A stretch of DNA of 42,220 nucleotides from Gemmatimonadales bacterium. Lineage in GTDB: Bacteria > Gemmatimonadota > Gemmatimonadetes > Gemmatimonadales > GWC2-71-9. A program made the translations under genes and the position numbers. Where the stretch lies: NCBI GenBank assembly GCA_025934955.1, contig JAICWE010000025.1:1-42220 (forward strand), given 5' to 3'. Each line of letters begins with the position of its first letter. Positions within the stretch are counted from its first letter, which is position 1. This document shows positions 1 through 8,513 of the stretch, piece after piece. The notes under the pieces were generated by a model that saw only the letters and a program-made list of their open reading frames with translations, was not told the origin of the DNA and searched no databases.

Positions 1-203
1 CCCCGATTCGCCGCCAGCCGCACCGCCCGCACCCGCGCGCCGGGCGCGGCGGCCGCGGCCGCGATCACGGCCCAGCTCCCGTCGGTCGAGCCATCGTCCA
101 CCACGATGTGCTCGAGTGCCGGGCCCGCCTGCGCCGCCACCGACGCCAGCGTCCCGCCCACGAACGCCGCCGCGTTGTAGCACGGCGTGATCACCGAGAC
201 CAG
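1..203. repeat. Direct repeat copy A (shared 5' part of tandem GT2 genes)
   Basis: Bases 1-203 match 1035-1237 at 201 of 203 positions by eye; the differences are at 18 and 154. Identity breaks off at 204, just inside the start of each coding region. The left end is the window edge, so the repeat may be longer. The offset, 1034 bases, is almost exactly the length of one GT2 gene. Confidence 0.95.
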
Positions 204-227
204 TGGCCGCTCTTCGGTCCGGGACAC
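1..227 (-). CDS. Glycosyltransferase family 2, N-terminal fragment (runs off window)
   Basis: Only the first 75 or so codons are present. The start I chose is GTG at 227-225, with a GGAAGG ribosome-binding site 7 bases upstream and a 2-base gap after the stop of the preceding GT2 gene. The fragment carries the GT-A beginning VSVITPCYN and the nucleotide-binding stretch HIVVDDGSTDGSW, typical of inverting family 2 transferases that move a nucleotide-activated sugar onto a lipid-linked glycan in the cytoplasm. From residue 8 onward it matches the neighbouring GT2 (230-1264) with a single visible substitution (G for E after AAAFVG). It is the last visible gene of the polysaccharide operon. Acceptor and donor sugars cannot be told from the sequence. 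Confidence 0.85.
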   Translation of the reverse strand, partial: MSRTEERPLVSVITPCYNAAAFVGGTLASVAAQAGPALEHIVVDDGSTDGSWAVIAAAAAAPGARVRAVRLAANR

Positions 228-229
228 CG

Positions 230-1264
230 CTACGCCTTCCGCTCCGCCGCCCGGTGTCGCGCGAGGAACTCGCGCCGCAGCGCGGTGCCGATGCCGAGCC
301 GCGCCAACATCGCCGCGATCCGCTCCTTGCCTTCGAGCCCGAGCGCCGCATGGAGGAGGCGACCGACCCAGGTCTTCGGCGTCGCTCCGCCGGCCTGGTA
401 CTGCTCGCTCCGGCGAAAGCAAACGCCGGCGAGTGCCCGGTGTCCATGCAGCATGCCGAGTCGGCCGAGGTGAGCGTAGCTCAGGGCGATCCGTGCTCCG
501 TAGGGGTCGCACGTCGCCCGCGGGCCGAGCGCGAGCGCGATCTTGTCGATGACGCGGAGCTGCGACTCGACCCACGCACGCGTGTAGGTGGGGCGGCTCA
601 CACTCCCGTCGGTGTGCGTGCGGTACCACGCGAGCGGCCCGCCGGGCACGACGACGAGCCGGACCCCGCGCGCCAGCGCCCGCATCATGAGGTCACCGTC
701 CTGGTTCACCGTGAGCGCCTCGTCCCAGCCGCCGGTCCGCTCGTATACATCGCGTGGCCAGAGTACGCCGCACGGCGGTACGTAGGTGCCGCCGAGCCAG
801 CCGAGCAGCGGATCGGCTGGCGGCGGGAAGGCGACCTCGGTCGGGATCCGGACCCAGTGCTCCCCGTCCCGTGCGAGCCGGCCCCAGGCGCACACCGCGA
901 TCGCGTGCGGCTCGCCCGCGGCGGCCCCGGCGAGGGCGGCGAGCGCGTCGGGCGCGAGCACGTCATCGGCGTCGAGGAACATCAGGTACGCCCCGCGCGC
1001 CCGCGCCGCTCCGGCGTTGCGCGCGTGGGCACCGCCCCGATTCGCCGCCAGTCGCACCGCCCGCACCCGCGCGCCGGGCGCGGCGGCCGCGGCCGCGATC
1101 ACGGCCCAGCTCCCGTCGGTCGAGCCATCGTCCACCACGATGTGCTCGAGTGCCGGGCCCGCCTGCGCCGCCACCGACGCCAGCGTCTCGCCCACGAACG
1201 CCGCCGCGTTGTAGCACGGCGTGATCACCGAGACCAGCGGCGGGCGCTCAGATCCGTTGCTCAT
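230..1264 (-). CDS. Glycosyltransferase family 2 (GT-A fold)
   Basis: This 344-residue protein has the GT2 signature: VSVITPCYN at residues 11-19, HIVVDDGSTDGSW at 41-53 and the metal/nucleotide motif FLDADD at 96-101, preceded by NRGGAHARNAGA. The C-terminal third is Arg/Ala-rich without an obvious membrane segment. It should add a sugar from a nucleotide donor to the growing undecaprenyl-linked glycan in the cytoplasm. The ATG start at 1264 overlaps the end of the upstream transferase by 17 bases, and the next gene starts 2 bases after its stop, so it sits in a tightly coupled operon. Its first 76 residues are almost duplicated in the following gene (1-227). The family is clear; the substrate is unknown. 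Confidence 0.92.
   Translation of the reverse strand: MSNGSERPPLVSVITPCYNAAAFVGETLASVAAQAGPALEHIVVDDGSTDGSWAVIAAAAAAPGARVRAVRLAANRGGAHARNAGAARARGAYLMFLDADDVLAPDALAALAGAAAGEPHAIAVCAWGRLARDGEHWVRIPTEVAFPPPADPLLGWLGGTYVPPCGVLWPRDVYERTGGWDEALTVNQDGDLMMRALARGVRLVVVPGGPLAWYRTHTDGSVSRPTYTRAWVESQLRVIDKIALALGPRATCDPYGARIALSYAHLGRLGMLHGHRALAGVCFRRSEQYQAGGATPKTWVGRLLHAALGLEGKERIAAMLARLGIGTALRREFLARHRAAERKA
1035..1237. repeat. Direct repeat copy B (shared 5' part of tandem GT2 genes)
   Basis: Partner of the repeat at 1-203, with mismatches at 1052 and 1188. It lies inside the minus-strand GT2 gene 230-1264 and encodes its nucleotide-binding N-terminus. Confidence 0.95.
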
Positions 1265-2375
1265 GCCGCGCCCTCTCCACGGTTGTCACCGCCCGATCCA
1301 CATCCACCGATGGACGCGCCCCGAACGCCGCGACCGACTCGAACGCCGCGAGGGTCGCTTCGCCGATGCCCTCCCACGCGAGCCCGTCGAGCGGCGCCGG
1401 GCCGGCGCGTCGGGCGAGGGCCCATGCGAGTGCCTCGTCCAGCGCGTCCGCGGTGAATGCTCCGCGATACGTGCGAACCCACTCGTCTCCGACGGTCCGC
1501 TGCAGCTCCTCCAGCGCGCCGAGCCGCGGCACCAGCACCGGACGGTCGAAGGAGAGCGCGAGGAGGGCGCTTCCGGAGTTGAGCACCTGGCGATACGGCA
1601 GCACCACCAGATCAGCGGCGTTGAGATAGACTTGCAGGTCCTCGTCCTCGAGGAATCGGAGATGCAATCGCACCCGCTCATCGGACCCCGCCAGTTGGCG
1701 GAGCTGCCCCTCGAGCGCCGGCGGGTCCGGCCTCCCCACGACCAGCAGTATCGCGTCGGGGCGACGGAGCGCCCGAAACGCGGCGATGAGCCCCGCGACG
1801 TTCTTGTATGCCCGCACCTGGCCGACGAACGCCGCGACGGGAGCTTCCGCCGCGATGCCGAGCCGGCGCCGCGCCTCGGCCCGCCCCACTTCATTGGGAT
1901 AGACGCCGCGGTAGTGCCCGTGGGGGATCACGAAACTCGGCACGCGGGCGAGCATCGGGAATCGTGCGCGTGCCAGCGCGACGCCGTCGGCGCTCAGGCT
2001 GATCACCCCGTCGAGCTGCGGAATGACCAGTCGCCAGAGCGTCCGTTCGATGAGCGGATAGACGTCATCATGGGATCGCAGGTTGTGCATCGTCCAGACC
2101 ACCCGTGCGCCGCGCGCGCGAGCCCAGGCGAGCCCGAGCGCCAGGTTCAGCGTTCGCTTGATCGCCATGAGGCGGCTGCGTTCGTGCAGCCGGTGCTCCG
2201 GCCAGTGCAGGTGCACGATGTCATACCCACCGCGAAACGCTCGCGCCCGCGTGTATTCGTCCACCGTCGCGCCCAGGCGCGCGAGCGCCGTGTAGAGCAG
2301 CCAGTTGTACGGGTTCCGCCTGCGGGTGCGGAACGCAGGATCGGCGAGAATCCGGAGCGGGCGTGGTGTGCTCAT
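1248..2375 (-). CDS. GT-B glycosyltransferase (GT4-like)
   Basis: The frame is open 63 bases further upstream, but the natural start is ATG at 2375 (MSTPRPLRIL), which forms an ATGA overlap with the upstream gene. The 375-residue product has the two-domain GT-B look: an N-terminal YDIVHLHWPEHRL segment (about 50-65), AFVGQVRAYKNVAGLIAAF at the start of the C-terminal domain, and a donor-site region NSGSALLALSFDRPVLVP. The usual E-x7-E pair of GT4 is degenerate here, as in a recognised subset of these enzymes. It is a predicted cytoplasmic sugar transferase for the polysaccharide repeat. It overlaps the downstream GT2 by 17 bases. Confidence 0.85.
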   Translation of the reverse strand: MSTPRPLRILADPAFRTRRRNPYNWLLYTALARLGATVDEYTRARAFRGGYDIVHLHWPEHRLHERSRLMAIKRTLNLALGLAWARARGARVVWTMHNLRSHDDVYPLIERTLWRLVIPQLDGVISLSADGVALARARFPMLARVPSFVIPHGHYRGVYPNEVGRAEARRRLGIAAEAPVAAFVGQVRAYKNVAGLIAAFRALRRPDAILLVVGRPDPPALEGQLRQLAGSDERVRLHLRFLEDEDLQVYLNAADLVVLPYRQVLNSGSALLALSFDRPVLVPRLGALEELQRTVGDEWVRTYRGAFTADALDEALAWALARRAGPAPLDGLAWEGIGEATLAAFESVAAFGARPSVDVDRAVTTVERARHEQRI

Positions 2376-3655
2376 GCCGCCCCTCCGGCCACCGCGTCCG
2401 CATCCCGGGTCCGTCGGGCGGAATCGGCACCGCCCCACCGCCGGCGTGCTCCCGCGCGCGCGTGGGCGACGGATCGATAAACCGCCGCATGTCGCTGCAT
2501 GACCGCCTCAGGGGAGAGACGCTCGCCCAGCCGCGCCGTCGCGGCTCGTGCGCCGGGGGCGGCGAGCGAGGGGCGGATGGCGGCCGCCGCGGCGTCGGGC
2601 GTGTACGGGGCGAACGTCGCGATCGCGCCCGGCTCCATCGCGTTGTACTCGGCCACGAGCGGCAGGTCCGATGCGACCACCATCGCCCCCGCCGAGATCC
2701 ACGTCGAGAGCGATCCGGACGCCGACGCGGTCTCGAACGGACAGACGCCGACGTCGGTGGCGACGAGGTACCGCTCGAAGTCGGCATCGTCGAGCCATCC
2801 GGTCACCCTGAGCCGGTCCGCGACGCCCCCGCGCCGCGCGGCGGTCCAGAGCATCTCGAGGAACGCCGCGTGGCGCGGCTCGGCCCGGCCGGCGAAGACG
2901 ACGGTCACGTTCTCCGGCAGGTACGCCATCGCGTCGATCAGCAGCCGGTGTCCCTTCCGCGGATGGATGTAGCCGAGCAGCGTCACGACGCGGCGCCCGC
3001 CGAGACCGAGCGCGACCTTCGCCGCCTCCGCCGATCCGGTAAGGGTGCGACGCTCGACCAGGTGCGGGATCACGTCGGCTCCGGATCGGCCGAAGAAGGC
3101 GTCGAGCCGACTACGCTCCTCGTGGGAGGATACCACGCAGCGGTGCGCCCGCCACCGGAGCCAGCGAAGCGTGAGCACGTCGGGCTGCAGCAGTCGCTGC
3201 ACGCGCGCGCCGTTGCGCCGCACGATGCCCGCGCCGGTCGGTCGCCGCGGCGCCGCGGCCGCCGCGCCGCCGGCCGCCCCGAGTCGCGCCCGGCCTCGAC
3301 GGAGGATCGCGCGGAGGCTCATCGGCGGGTAGAGGTCGTGCAGCGTCACCACGAGCGGCGCCGCGCTGCGGCGGGTGAAGGCCGCCACGTTCCGGAGCTG
3401 CGCCCACCGCGATCCCCAGATGCACTCATCCAGGCGGTTGTTGTACTGGATATGCACGACATCCGCATCGCCGAGACGAGCGGCCGCGGCCGCGGTCGCG
3501 CGCCGGTCCGATGCCGGATCGCCGGTCACCGCCAGCTCCGTCTCGATCACACGGAGCTCGCCGGACGCGCGCGCCGCGTCGGCGAGCATGCGGCCGTAGC
3601 GGGTCACGCCGTGCGCGGCGCTGCCGATGTGCAGGTACCCGACGAGCGGTGTCAT
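2372..3655 (-). CDS. GT-B glycosyltransferase (GT4-like)
   Basis: The 427-residue protein opens with VGYLHIGSAAHGVTRYGRML, the Gly-rich first turn of a GT-B N-terminal domain, followed by DADVVHIQYNNRLDE. The second domain begins near VVTLLGYIHPRKGHRLLIDA, with LRVTGWLDDADFERYLVATDVGV and a donor-side segment ASASGSLSTWISAGAMVVAS. An internal Ala/Arg/Gly-rich insertion (about residues 125-150) separates the helices of the first domain. Start and stop both use ATGA overlaps (3655/3652 and 2375/2372), so translation is coupled to both neighbours. The sugar specificity is not predictable. The C-terminal 30 residues are low-complexity and probably disordered. Confidence 0.85.
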   Translation of the reverse strand: MTPLVGYLHIGSAAHGVTRYGRMLADAARASGELRVIETELAVTGDPASDRRATAAAAARLGDADVVHIQYNNRLDECIWGSRWAQLRNVAAFTRRSAAPLVVTLHDLYPPMSLRAILRRGRARLGAAGGAAAAAPRRPTGAGIVRRNGARVQRLLQPDVLTLRWLRWRAHRCVVSSHEERSRLDAFFGRSGADVIPHLVERRTLTGSAEAAKVALGLGGRRVVTLLGYIHPRKGHRLLIDAMAYLPENVTVVFAGRAEPRHAAFLEMLWTAARRGGVADRLRVTGWLDDADFERYLVATDVGVCPFETASASGSLSTWISAGAMVVASDLPLVAEYNAMEPGAIATFAPYTPDAAAAAIRPSLAAPGARAATARLGERLSPEAVMQRHAAVYRSVAHARAGARRRWGGADSARRTRDADAVAGGAA

Positions 3656-4788
3656 GCGGCACCGCTCCCGCGCAGCTGCAGCAGCTCGTGGAACTCGGCC
3701 AGCGCCGCGCGTCGGCTGAACCGCTCCTCCGCCAGCGCGCGGCCGCGCCGTTCGAGCGAGCGCCTCAGTGCGCCATCGCCGAGGAGCCGTGCGACGGCGG
3801 CGGCGAATGCTCCGCTCTCGTCCTCGAGCAGAAACGCCTCGCCGGCCGCGTCCTCGAGGCCCTCGGCGCCGACCGACGTCGTCACCACCGCCCGGCCGTA
3901 TGCGAGCGCCTCGACGGTCTTGATCTTGAGCCCGGTGCCAAGCATGACCGGGTTGATGACGACGTGCGCGTCGGCGTACGCCTCTCGCAGCGACGGGATG
4001 TAGCCGATCCGCTGCACCCCGGCCAGGTCCGACGGCGGAAGCCGCTTCACGACGTCGCCGTAGAGCCGGAGTTCCGCCGTCGGACGAGCCACCCGCACCT
4101 CAGGCCAGCATTCGCGCAGGAACCATTGCAGCCCGGCGGCGTTCCCCTGATTCACGCTGCCGACGAACATGACGGCCTCGGGCGAACCCGCTCGGTTCGT
4201 ACTCGGCCGGAGCGGCTCGACGGTCAGGCCGTGCGGCAGGCAGATCACCCGCCGGTCCGGCACCATCGCGCGGAACTCGGCCAGCTCGGTGCGCTGGATG
4301 GCGATCACCACGTCGGCCCGCCGGAGCAAGGCCGACTCCTCCTCCGGGCTGCACGTCACCCACGCCCCCTGCCCCTCGCCTGCGTACATCGCGGCGCGCG
4401 GGTGCATCAGGTCAATGGTGTCCACGCAGCGCAGCGCACGGGAGCCGACCACATCGAGGCACGGCGCCATCCACAGGTACTCCGCGATCACCGCCCGCGG
4501 CCGGAGGGCGGTGACCGCGCGGTCGAGCGCCGCGGCGAACGGCGCCACGTCGAAGCTGAACGGCGACCCGCCGCCGAAGCCCGGCGCGTCGACCAGGATG
4601 AGCCGGTCGACGAGGAGGCGGGTGCGGACGATGTTCGCCCATTCCTTGGGCCGCCGCGCGACCAGCGCCACGGAGTAGCCCGACGCGCGCAGGCCGCGAA
4701 TCAGCTCCATGATGCGCACGCGCGTCCCCTCGCGCCCCGGAAAGAGGAGGCGCTCGGTGACGATGATGACGGTGGGCTTCGCGGCCAT
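3652..4788 (-). CDS. GT4-family glycosyltransferase
   Basis: I place the start at ATG 4788 (MAAKPTVIIVTERLLFPGREG). The frame is open 261 bases further upstream, but that part is Arg/Ser-rich shadow sequence overlapping the previous gene. The 378-residue product has an N-terminal Rossmann half with GTRVRIMELIRGLRASGYSV and a C-terminal half with AVMFVGSVNQGNAAGLQWFL. The donor-binding motif GTGLKIKTVEALAYGRAVVT contains the KTVEALAYG core, and SVGAEGLE follows. This arrangement is typical of WecB/PimA-like GT4 retaining transferases in exopolysaccharide loci. It starts 16 bases after the kinase-fusion gene and ends in an ATGA overlap. Confidence 0.9.
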   Translation of the reverse strand: MAAKPTVIIVTERLLFPGREGTRVRIMELIRGLRASGYSVALVARRPKEWANIVRTRLLVDRLILVDAPGFGGGSPFSFDVAPFAAALDRAVTALRPRAVIAEYLWMAPCLDVVGSRALRCVDTIDLMHPRAAMYAGEGQGAWVTCSPEEESALLRRADVVIAIQRTELAEFRAMVPDRRVICLPHGLTVEPLRPSTNRAGSPEAVMFVGSVNQGNAAGLQWFLRECWPEVRVARPTAELRLYGDVVKRLPPSDLAGVQRIGYIPSLREAYADAHVVINPVMLGTGLKIKTVEALAYGRAVVTTSVGAEGLEDAAGEAFLLEDESGAFAAAVARLLGDGALRRSLERRGRALAEERFSRRAALAEFHELLQLRGSGAA

Positions 4789-4804
4789 GTACGGTCGGAC
4801 CGGT

Positions 4805-6403
4805 TCAGGCCCGTCGCGGCGCGGCGAGGTCGCCGGCCGGTTCTCGATGCATCTCTTCCTCCCAGAGCGACAGGAACAGCCCCTCACGCAGTGTCTCTCC
4901 ACTCGGCGCTCCGCCGGCATCCTCCTCCTCGCGGCGCAACTCGGAGCGCGAGTGCAGCATCCAGCAGAGCAGTCGGAGCGTCGGGATGTCGGGCGCCGGC
5001 GTGCCGGCGCGCGCGGCGTAGAGTTCGAGGCACTCGTGAAAGACGGCACCCCGCGCGGATGTCGGGTCGAGCAGCATCCGGTAGCTGCGACGGTACTGGT
5101 CCGGAGTGCGCGCGCGCTCCACGTAGAACGTGAGGTACGCCAGGAAATAGATCAGGTCGAGCGCCGGAAGTCCCCGCGGCTCGGCCGACTCCCAGTCGAG
5201 CACCTGCAGCGACCCGTCCGGCCCGACCAGCAGGTTCCATGGCGAGAAGTCACGTTGCTCGAGCACCACCGGCAGCGGACCGAGCGTCCCGAGCCGCGCC
5301 GCGCACGCGGCCAACACCGACGGATCGGCGATGCCCGCGTAGGCGCCCTCGAAGGCGCGGCGCACCGGCTCGACGATCCGCGCCGGTGATTCGACGGTCC
5401 CACGATCGCGCTCGGCCAGCGCGGCCAGCCACAGGGTGCCCCGAAGCGCGAGCGTACGGTAGCTCTCCGGGCCGAGCTGGGTCGGCAACGGCGTTCCGAT
5501 CAGCGCGGTCTCGGCGAGTACGGCACCGTCGCCGGTATTCTCGACCGCGAGGCAGCGCGGCACGCCGGGCAGTGAGCCGTAGCGGCGCGCGATCTCCCGC
5601 AGCACCTCGCCCTCCGTTTCGACTGCCGGCGCCGACTCCCGGGAGCGCGCCAGCTTGAGCGCGACCCGCGGAGCCGCGCTGCGCCCGGCGAAGACCAGCG
5701 CGACCACCTTGTTGCTGCTGCGCCGGCCACCGGTGAGCAGCAGCGACGACAGTGAGGCGGGGCGCCGGCCGAGACCCCAGCGCTCCCACCGCATCCCGAC
5801 GAATTCCGCCGGATCGCCGGCCGTCCGGGTTCCGTCAGCCAGTGGCTCACGACGCCGTGCGATGAGCGCCGCCGGAGCAGTCAGACCCAGGCGCCCGCGT
5901 GCCGACCATAGCGCCCGCCGCACGATGCCGCGGTAGCGCTCGGCGCGCGATCGCGGATGGGAGCCGCTGAGGATGAAATGGCGGAGCGCTCCGCCGGCCG
6001 TGAGCGGACCCCAGAGCGTCGGGAGTGCCCGGGCCGGATGCGGCCACGGCGCGACGCAATGGACGAGTTCGAGACCCGCGGCCGCGCAGCGGCGCCGCAG
6101 GACGCCGATCGGGCGGCGGGGCGCGGCGCGCCACTCGATGTAGCAGATGCCGCCAGGGCGCAGCGAAGCGGCGGCGGCGCGCAGGGATTCCGGCGACGGC
6201 GCTTCCATGGTCGCGAGATCGCACCCGTCGCCCGCCGCGGGCATCAGCACGTCCTCGCACACGATGGCCGTCGCATCGGCGAGCGCACCCGCGGCGAATG
6301 CGACGGCACGGCGCGGCCGGAAGCCCGGCAGGAAGAACCGCCAATCCATCCGCCGGAGCAGTCGGTTACGCGTCTCCTCGACGCCGATCGTCGCCGCGAT
6401 CAC
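4805..6403 (-). CDS. Methyltransferase-like / aminoglycoside-phosphotransferase-like fusion
   Basis: This 532-residue protein starts at GTG 6403 and shares a GTGA overlap with the preceding GT4 gene. Residues about 30-145 resemble the second half of a class I methyltransferase (CDLATMEAPSPESLRAAAAS, LRPGGICYIEW) but show no clear glycine-rich SAM motif. Residues about 215-480 look like an APH/choline-kinase fold: candidate ATP lysine in RVALKLARS (K250), catalytic loop RDFSPWNLL (D385, N390) and metal-binding LDWE (D403). The usual HxD histidine is Gln (EQRDF). A small-molecule or sugar kinase tailoring the glycan is the simplest inference, with the N-terminal domain possibly structural. The domain calls are reasonably firm; the substrate is unknown. 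Confidence 0.75.
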   Translation of the reverse strand: MIAATIGVEETRNRLLRRMDWRFFLPGFRPRRAVAFAAGALADATAIVCEDVLMPAAGDGCDLATMEAPSPESLRAAAASLRPGGICYIEWRAAPRRPIGVLRRRCAAAGLELVHCVAPWPHPARALPTLWGPLTAGGALRHFILSGSHPRSRAERYRGIVRRALWSARGRLGLTAPAALIARRREPLADGTRTAGDPAEFVGMRWERWGLGRRPASLSSLLLTGGRRSSNKVVALVFAGRSAAPRVALKLARSRESAPAVETEGEVLREIARRYGSLPGVPRCLAVENTGDGAVLAETALIGTPLPTQLGPESYRTLALRGTLWLAALAERDRGTVESPARIVEPVRRAFEGAYAGIADPSVLAACAARLGTLGPLPVVLEQRDFSPWNLLVGPDGSLQVLDWESAEPRGLPALDLIYFLAYLTFYVERARTPDQYRRSYRMLLDPTSARGAVFHECLELYAARAGTPAPDIPTLRLLCWMLHSRSELRREEEDAGGAPSGETLREGLFLSLWEEEMHREPAGDLAAPRRA

Positions 6404-7575
6404 CCGACCCTCCGATCGGCGAGCAGCTGGTCATAGAGCTGCGCCACGCGCTCGGCCATCACCGCCGCCGAAAATTCCCGCTCCACGAGTGTGCGTCCCC
6501 GGGCCGCGAGTCCCGCCGCGAGCACCGGGTTTCCCAGCAGCGTAGCAACCGCATCGGCGAGTGACGCGGCGTCCCCCGGCGGCACCAACAGCCCCGTCTC
6601 CCCATGCGACACGACCTCCGCCGTTCCGCCGACGTCGGTAGCGATCACCGGGCGCGCCGATGCCATTGCCTCGAGTACCGACACCGGAAGCCCCTCGAAC
6701 AGCGATGGCAGCACGAACAGGTCGCAGGCCGCGAGCAGCGCGGGGACATCCTCTCGCTCGCCCAGCATCAGCACCCGGTCGGCGACGCCCAGTCGCGCCG
6801 CCTCGCTCTCGAGCGCCGCGCGGTCGGGGCCGTCGCCGGCGATTGCCAGGCGGACCCGCGGCAGCCGCGCGATCGCGCCGAGGAGGAACGGGATGCCCTT
6901 TTGCGCGTGGAGCCGCGCGACGGTGAGCAGCAGCGGCGTGTCATCCGGCGCGAGCGTGCGCCGGAGGGCATCGTCGCGCCCGCCGAGATAGGGCTCGAGA
7001 GGGATACCGTTGCGGATCACGCTCACCCGGTCGGCCGGGAGCCCGGAGCGGAGCGCGGCTCCCATCGCGGCGGACACCGCGACGTAGCGGTCGACGCAGG
7101 CCTCGACGACGGCGCGCTTGATCCGGGGCGGGCGCGAGGGGAGGAGCGGCAGCAGGTGTTGCGTGGCGACGATCACGGGGACCCGTGCGGCTGCCGCGGC
7201 GACGATGCCCGTCGAGCAGCGCAGCGGCCACGTGAGGTGCGCGTGGAAGACCGAGGGCCGCTCCCGCCGCACCGCACGCACCAGTGCGGTGAAGCGGCGC
7301 ACGCCTCCGGCTCCGCGTTCGATGCCCCGGGTTTCGATGCCCGCGTGCCGAGCCGAATCCAGCAGGCGCTCGGTTCCGGGACTCGGATGACAGACGAGTA
7401 CCGGCCGCCACCGCCGCTCATCGAGGCCCGCCATCAGCGTGAGCAGCATCCGCTCGGCGCCACCGAAGGCCACCGTATCGGTGAAGTGCACGACGGTGCG
7501 CACCGCCGGCGCCGCGCCGAACCGGGTCGGGCGCGCGGTAGGCGGGGCGGCGCGCGCGCTCAGGACCGGCGCCAT
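6400..7575 (-). CDS. GT4-family glycosyltransferase
   Basis: The start chosen is ATG 7575 (MAPVLSARAAP), which overlaps the end of the upstream GT2 by 16 bases. The open frame continues about 420 bases upstream but only as antisense-like filler. The 391-residue product has a complete GT4 layout: FTDTVAFGGAERMLLTLM near residues 31-48, SVFHAHLTWPLRCS, VSVIRNGIPLEPY, LLLTVARLHAQKGIPFLLGA, and the donor motif LFEGLPVSVLEAMASARPVI followed by DVGGTAEVV. Both glutamates of the E-x7-E motif are present. It is a retaining transferase acting on the cytoplasmic face. The stop overlaps the GTG start of the kinase-fusion gene by 4 bases. Confidence 0.93.
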   Translation of the reverse strand: MAPVLSARAAPPTARPTRFGAAPAVRTVVHFTDTVAFGGAERMLLTLMAGLDERRWRPVLVCHPSPGTERLLDSARHAGIETRGIERGAGGVRRFTALVRAVRRERPSVFHAHLTWPLRCSTGIVAAAAARVPVIVATQHLLPLLPSRPPRIKRAVVEACVDRYVAVSAAMGAALRSGLPADRVSVIRNGIPLEPYLGGRDDALRRTLAPDDTPLLLTVARLHAQKGIPFLLGAIARLPRVRLAIAGDGPDRAALESEAARLGVADRVLMLGEREDVPALLAACDLFVLPSLFEGLPVSVLEAMASARPVIATDVGGTAEVVSHGETGLLVPPGDAASLADAVATLLGNPVLAAGLAARGRTLVEREFSAAVMAERVAQLYDQLLADRRVG

Positions 7576-8513
7576 TCGCTCGCCCCCACCCAGTAGAAGT
7601 AGTCGAGCGCGAGCTCGTAGTAGCGGTGCAGGCGTCGGGGCCGGAGCCGCTCGATCCAGGTCATCACCCGGATGACGCCGCGCGGCGTCGCACCGACCAC
7701 CCGGCTCGCGCCGAGGAGCGCCCCGCGGACCAGGCGCCATCTGCGGGAGACGGCGTGGTACCGGGACAGTTTGGTGTCCGGCAGCGTCTCGGGATGGAGA
7801 CGGACGCTCAGCACCGCCGTCTTCCCCTTCGCAATGTTGTCGCGGGCAAGGGCGGCGAAGTCCTTGTCGTAGTGCTGGGCGGCGGCCGCATCTGCGCTGT
7901 AGGCGAGGGTGACGCCGGCCCGGAGCAGCCGCAGCGCGAGTTCGCCATCCTCGTTGCCATAGATCCGGAACGAGGGATCGAACTGACCGCACTCCACCAG
8001 CACCGCGCGCCGGATGGACAGGTTGCCGCTGTAGAAATCGCGGAAGCCGATCCGGTATCCGGGCTGCGCGAGCTTCGCCGCGTGCCGGGCGAACTTCTCG
8101 CCGATATAGGCGGCCGCCCGCGGTGACGCCGCGTCCAGCACGACCGGCACCGCGCCCATCACCGCGCGGCGCGACTCGCCCTCATGCGCGGCCAGGTGCG
8201 CCTCGAGACAGCGCGGCGTCGGCTCCATGTCGTCGTCGAGGAGTACGGTGACCGCTCCGCGGCTCGCCGCGATCCCGGCGTTGCATGCCGTCGCCCGCCC
8301 GGCGTTGAGCTGCTCGAGCGCGCGCAGCGTGTAGCGAGCGGCGAACGCCTCCACCATCTCGCGCGTGCCGTCGGTCGAGCCGTCGATGCAGACGATCACC
8401 TCGTACGCCTCGGCGGCGAGCGTCTGACGCGAGAGCGCCTCGAGCAGCCGGCGCACCGACTCGCGCCGCTGGTAGGTGGGGATCACGACGCCGACGCGCG
8501 GCACACTGCTCAT
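7560..8513 (-). CDS. Glycosyltransferase family 2
   Basis: The 317-residue enzyme starts at ATG 8513 in an ATGA overlap with the deacetylase gene. It carries VGVVIPTYQRR (7-17), VCIDGSTDGT (41-50), a NAGRATACNAG segment and the DxD-type motif LLDDDME (91-97), followed by FRDFYSGNLSIRRAVL and GNEDGELALRL, the aspartate/glutamate region of inverting GT2 enzymes. It is clearly related to the GT2 at 13073-14062, with the same IPTYQRR and LDDDME signatures, and the pair probably arose by an older duplication. The role is addition of one sugar in the repeat unit; the donor is unknown. Confidence 0.92.
   Translation of the reverse strand: MSSVPRVGVVIPTYQRRESVRRLLEALSRQTLAAEAYEVIVCIDGSTDGTREMVEAFAARYTLRALEQLNAGRATACNAGIAASRGAVTVLLDDDMEPTPRCLEAHLAAHEGESRRAVMGAVPVVLDAASPRAAAYIGEKFARHAAKLAQPGYRIGFRDFYSGNLSIRRAVLVECGQFDPSFRIYGNEDGELALRLLRAGVTLAYSADAAAAQHYDKDFAALARDNIAKGKTAVLSVRLHPETLPDTKLSRYHAVSRRWRLVRGALLGASRVVGATPRGVIRVMTWIERLRPRRLHRYYELALDYFYWVGASEWRRS

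Noticed and set aside
203-1456. 417-codon plus-strand frame opposite the GT2 gene
   Set aside because: Shadow of a minus-strand gene with proven family motifs; no ribosome-binding site or motif of its own.
7576-7992. N-terminal extension of the GT4 gene starting at 7992
   Set aside because: The extra residues overlap the GT2 gene in another frame and show no GT4 similarity; ATG 7575 gives a normal length.
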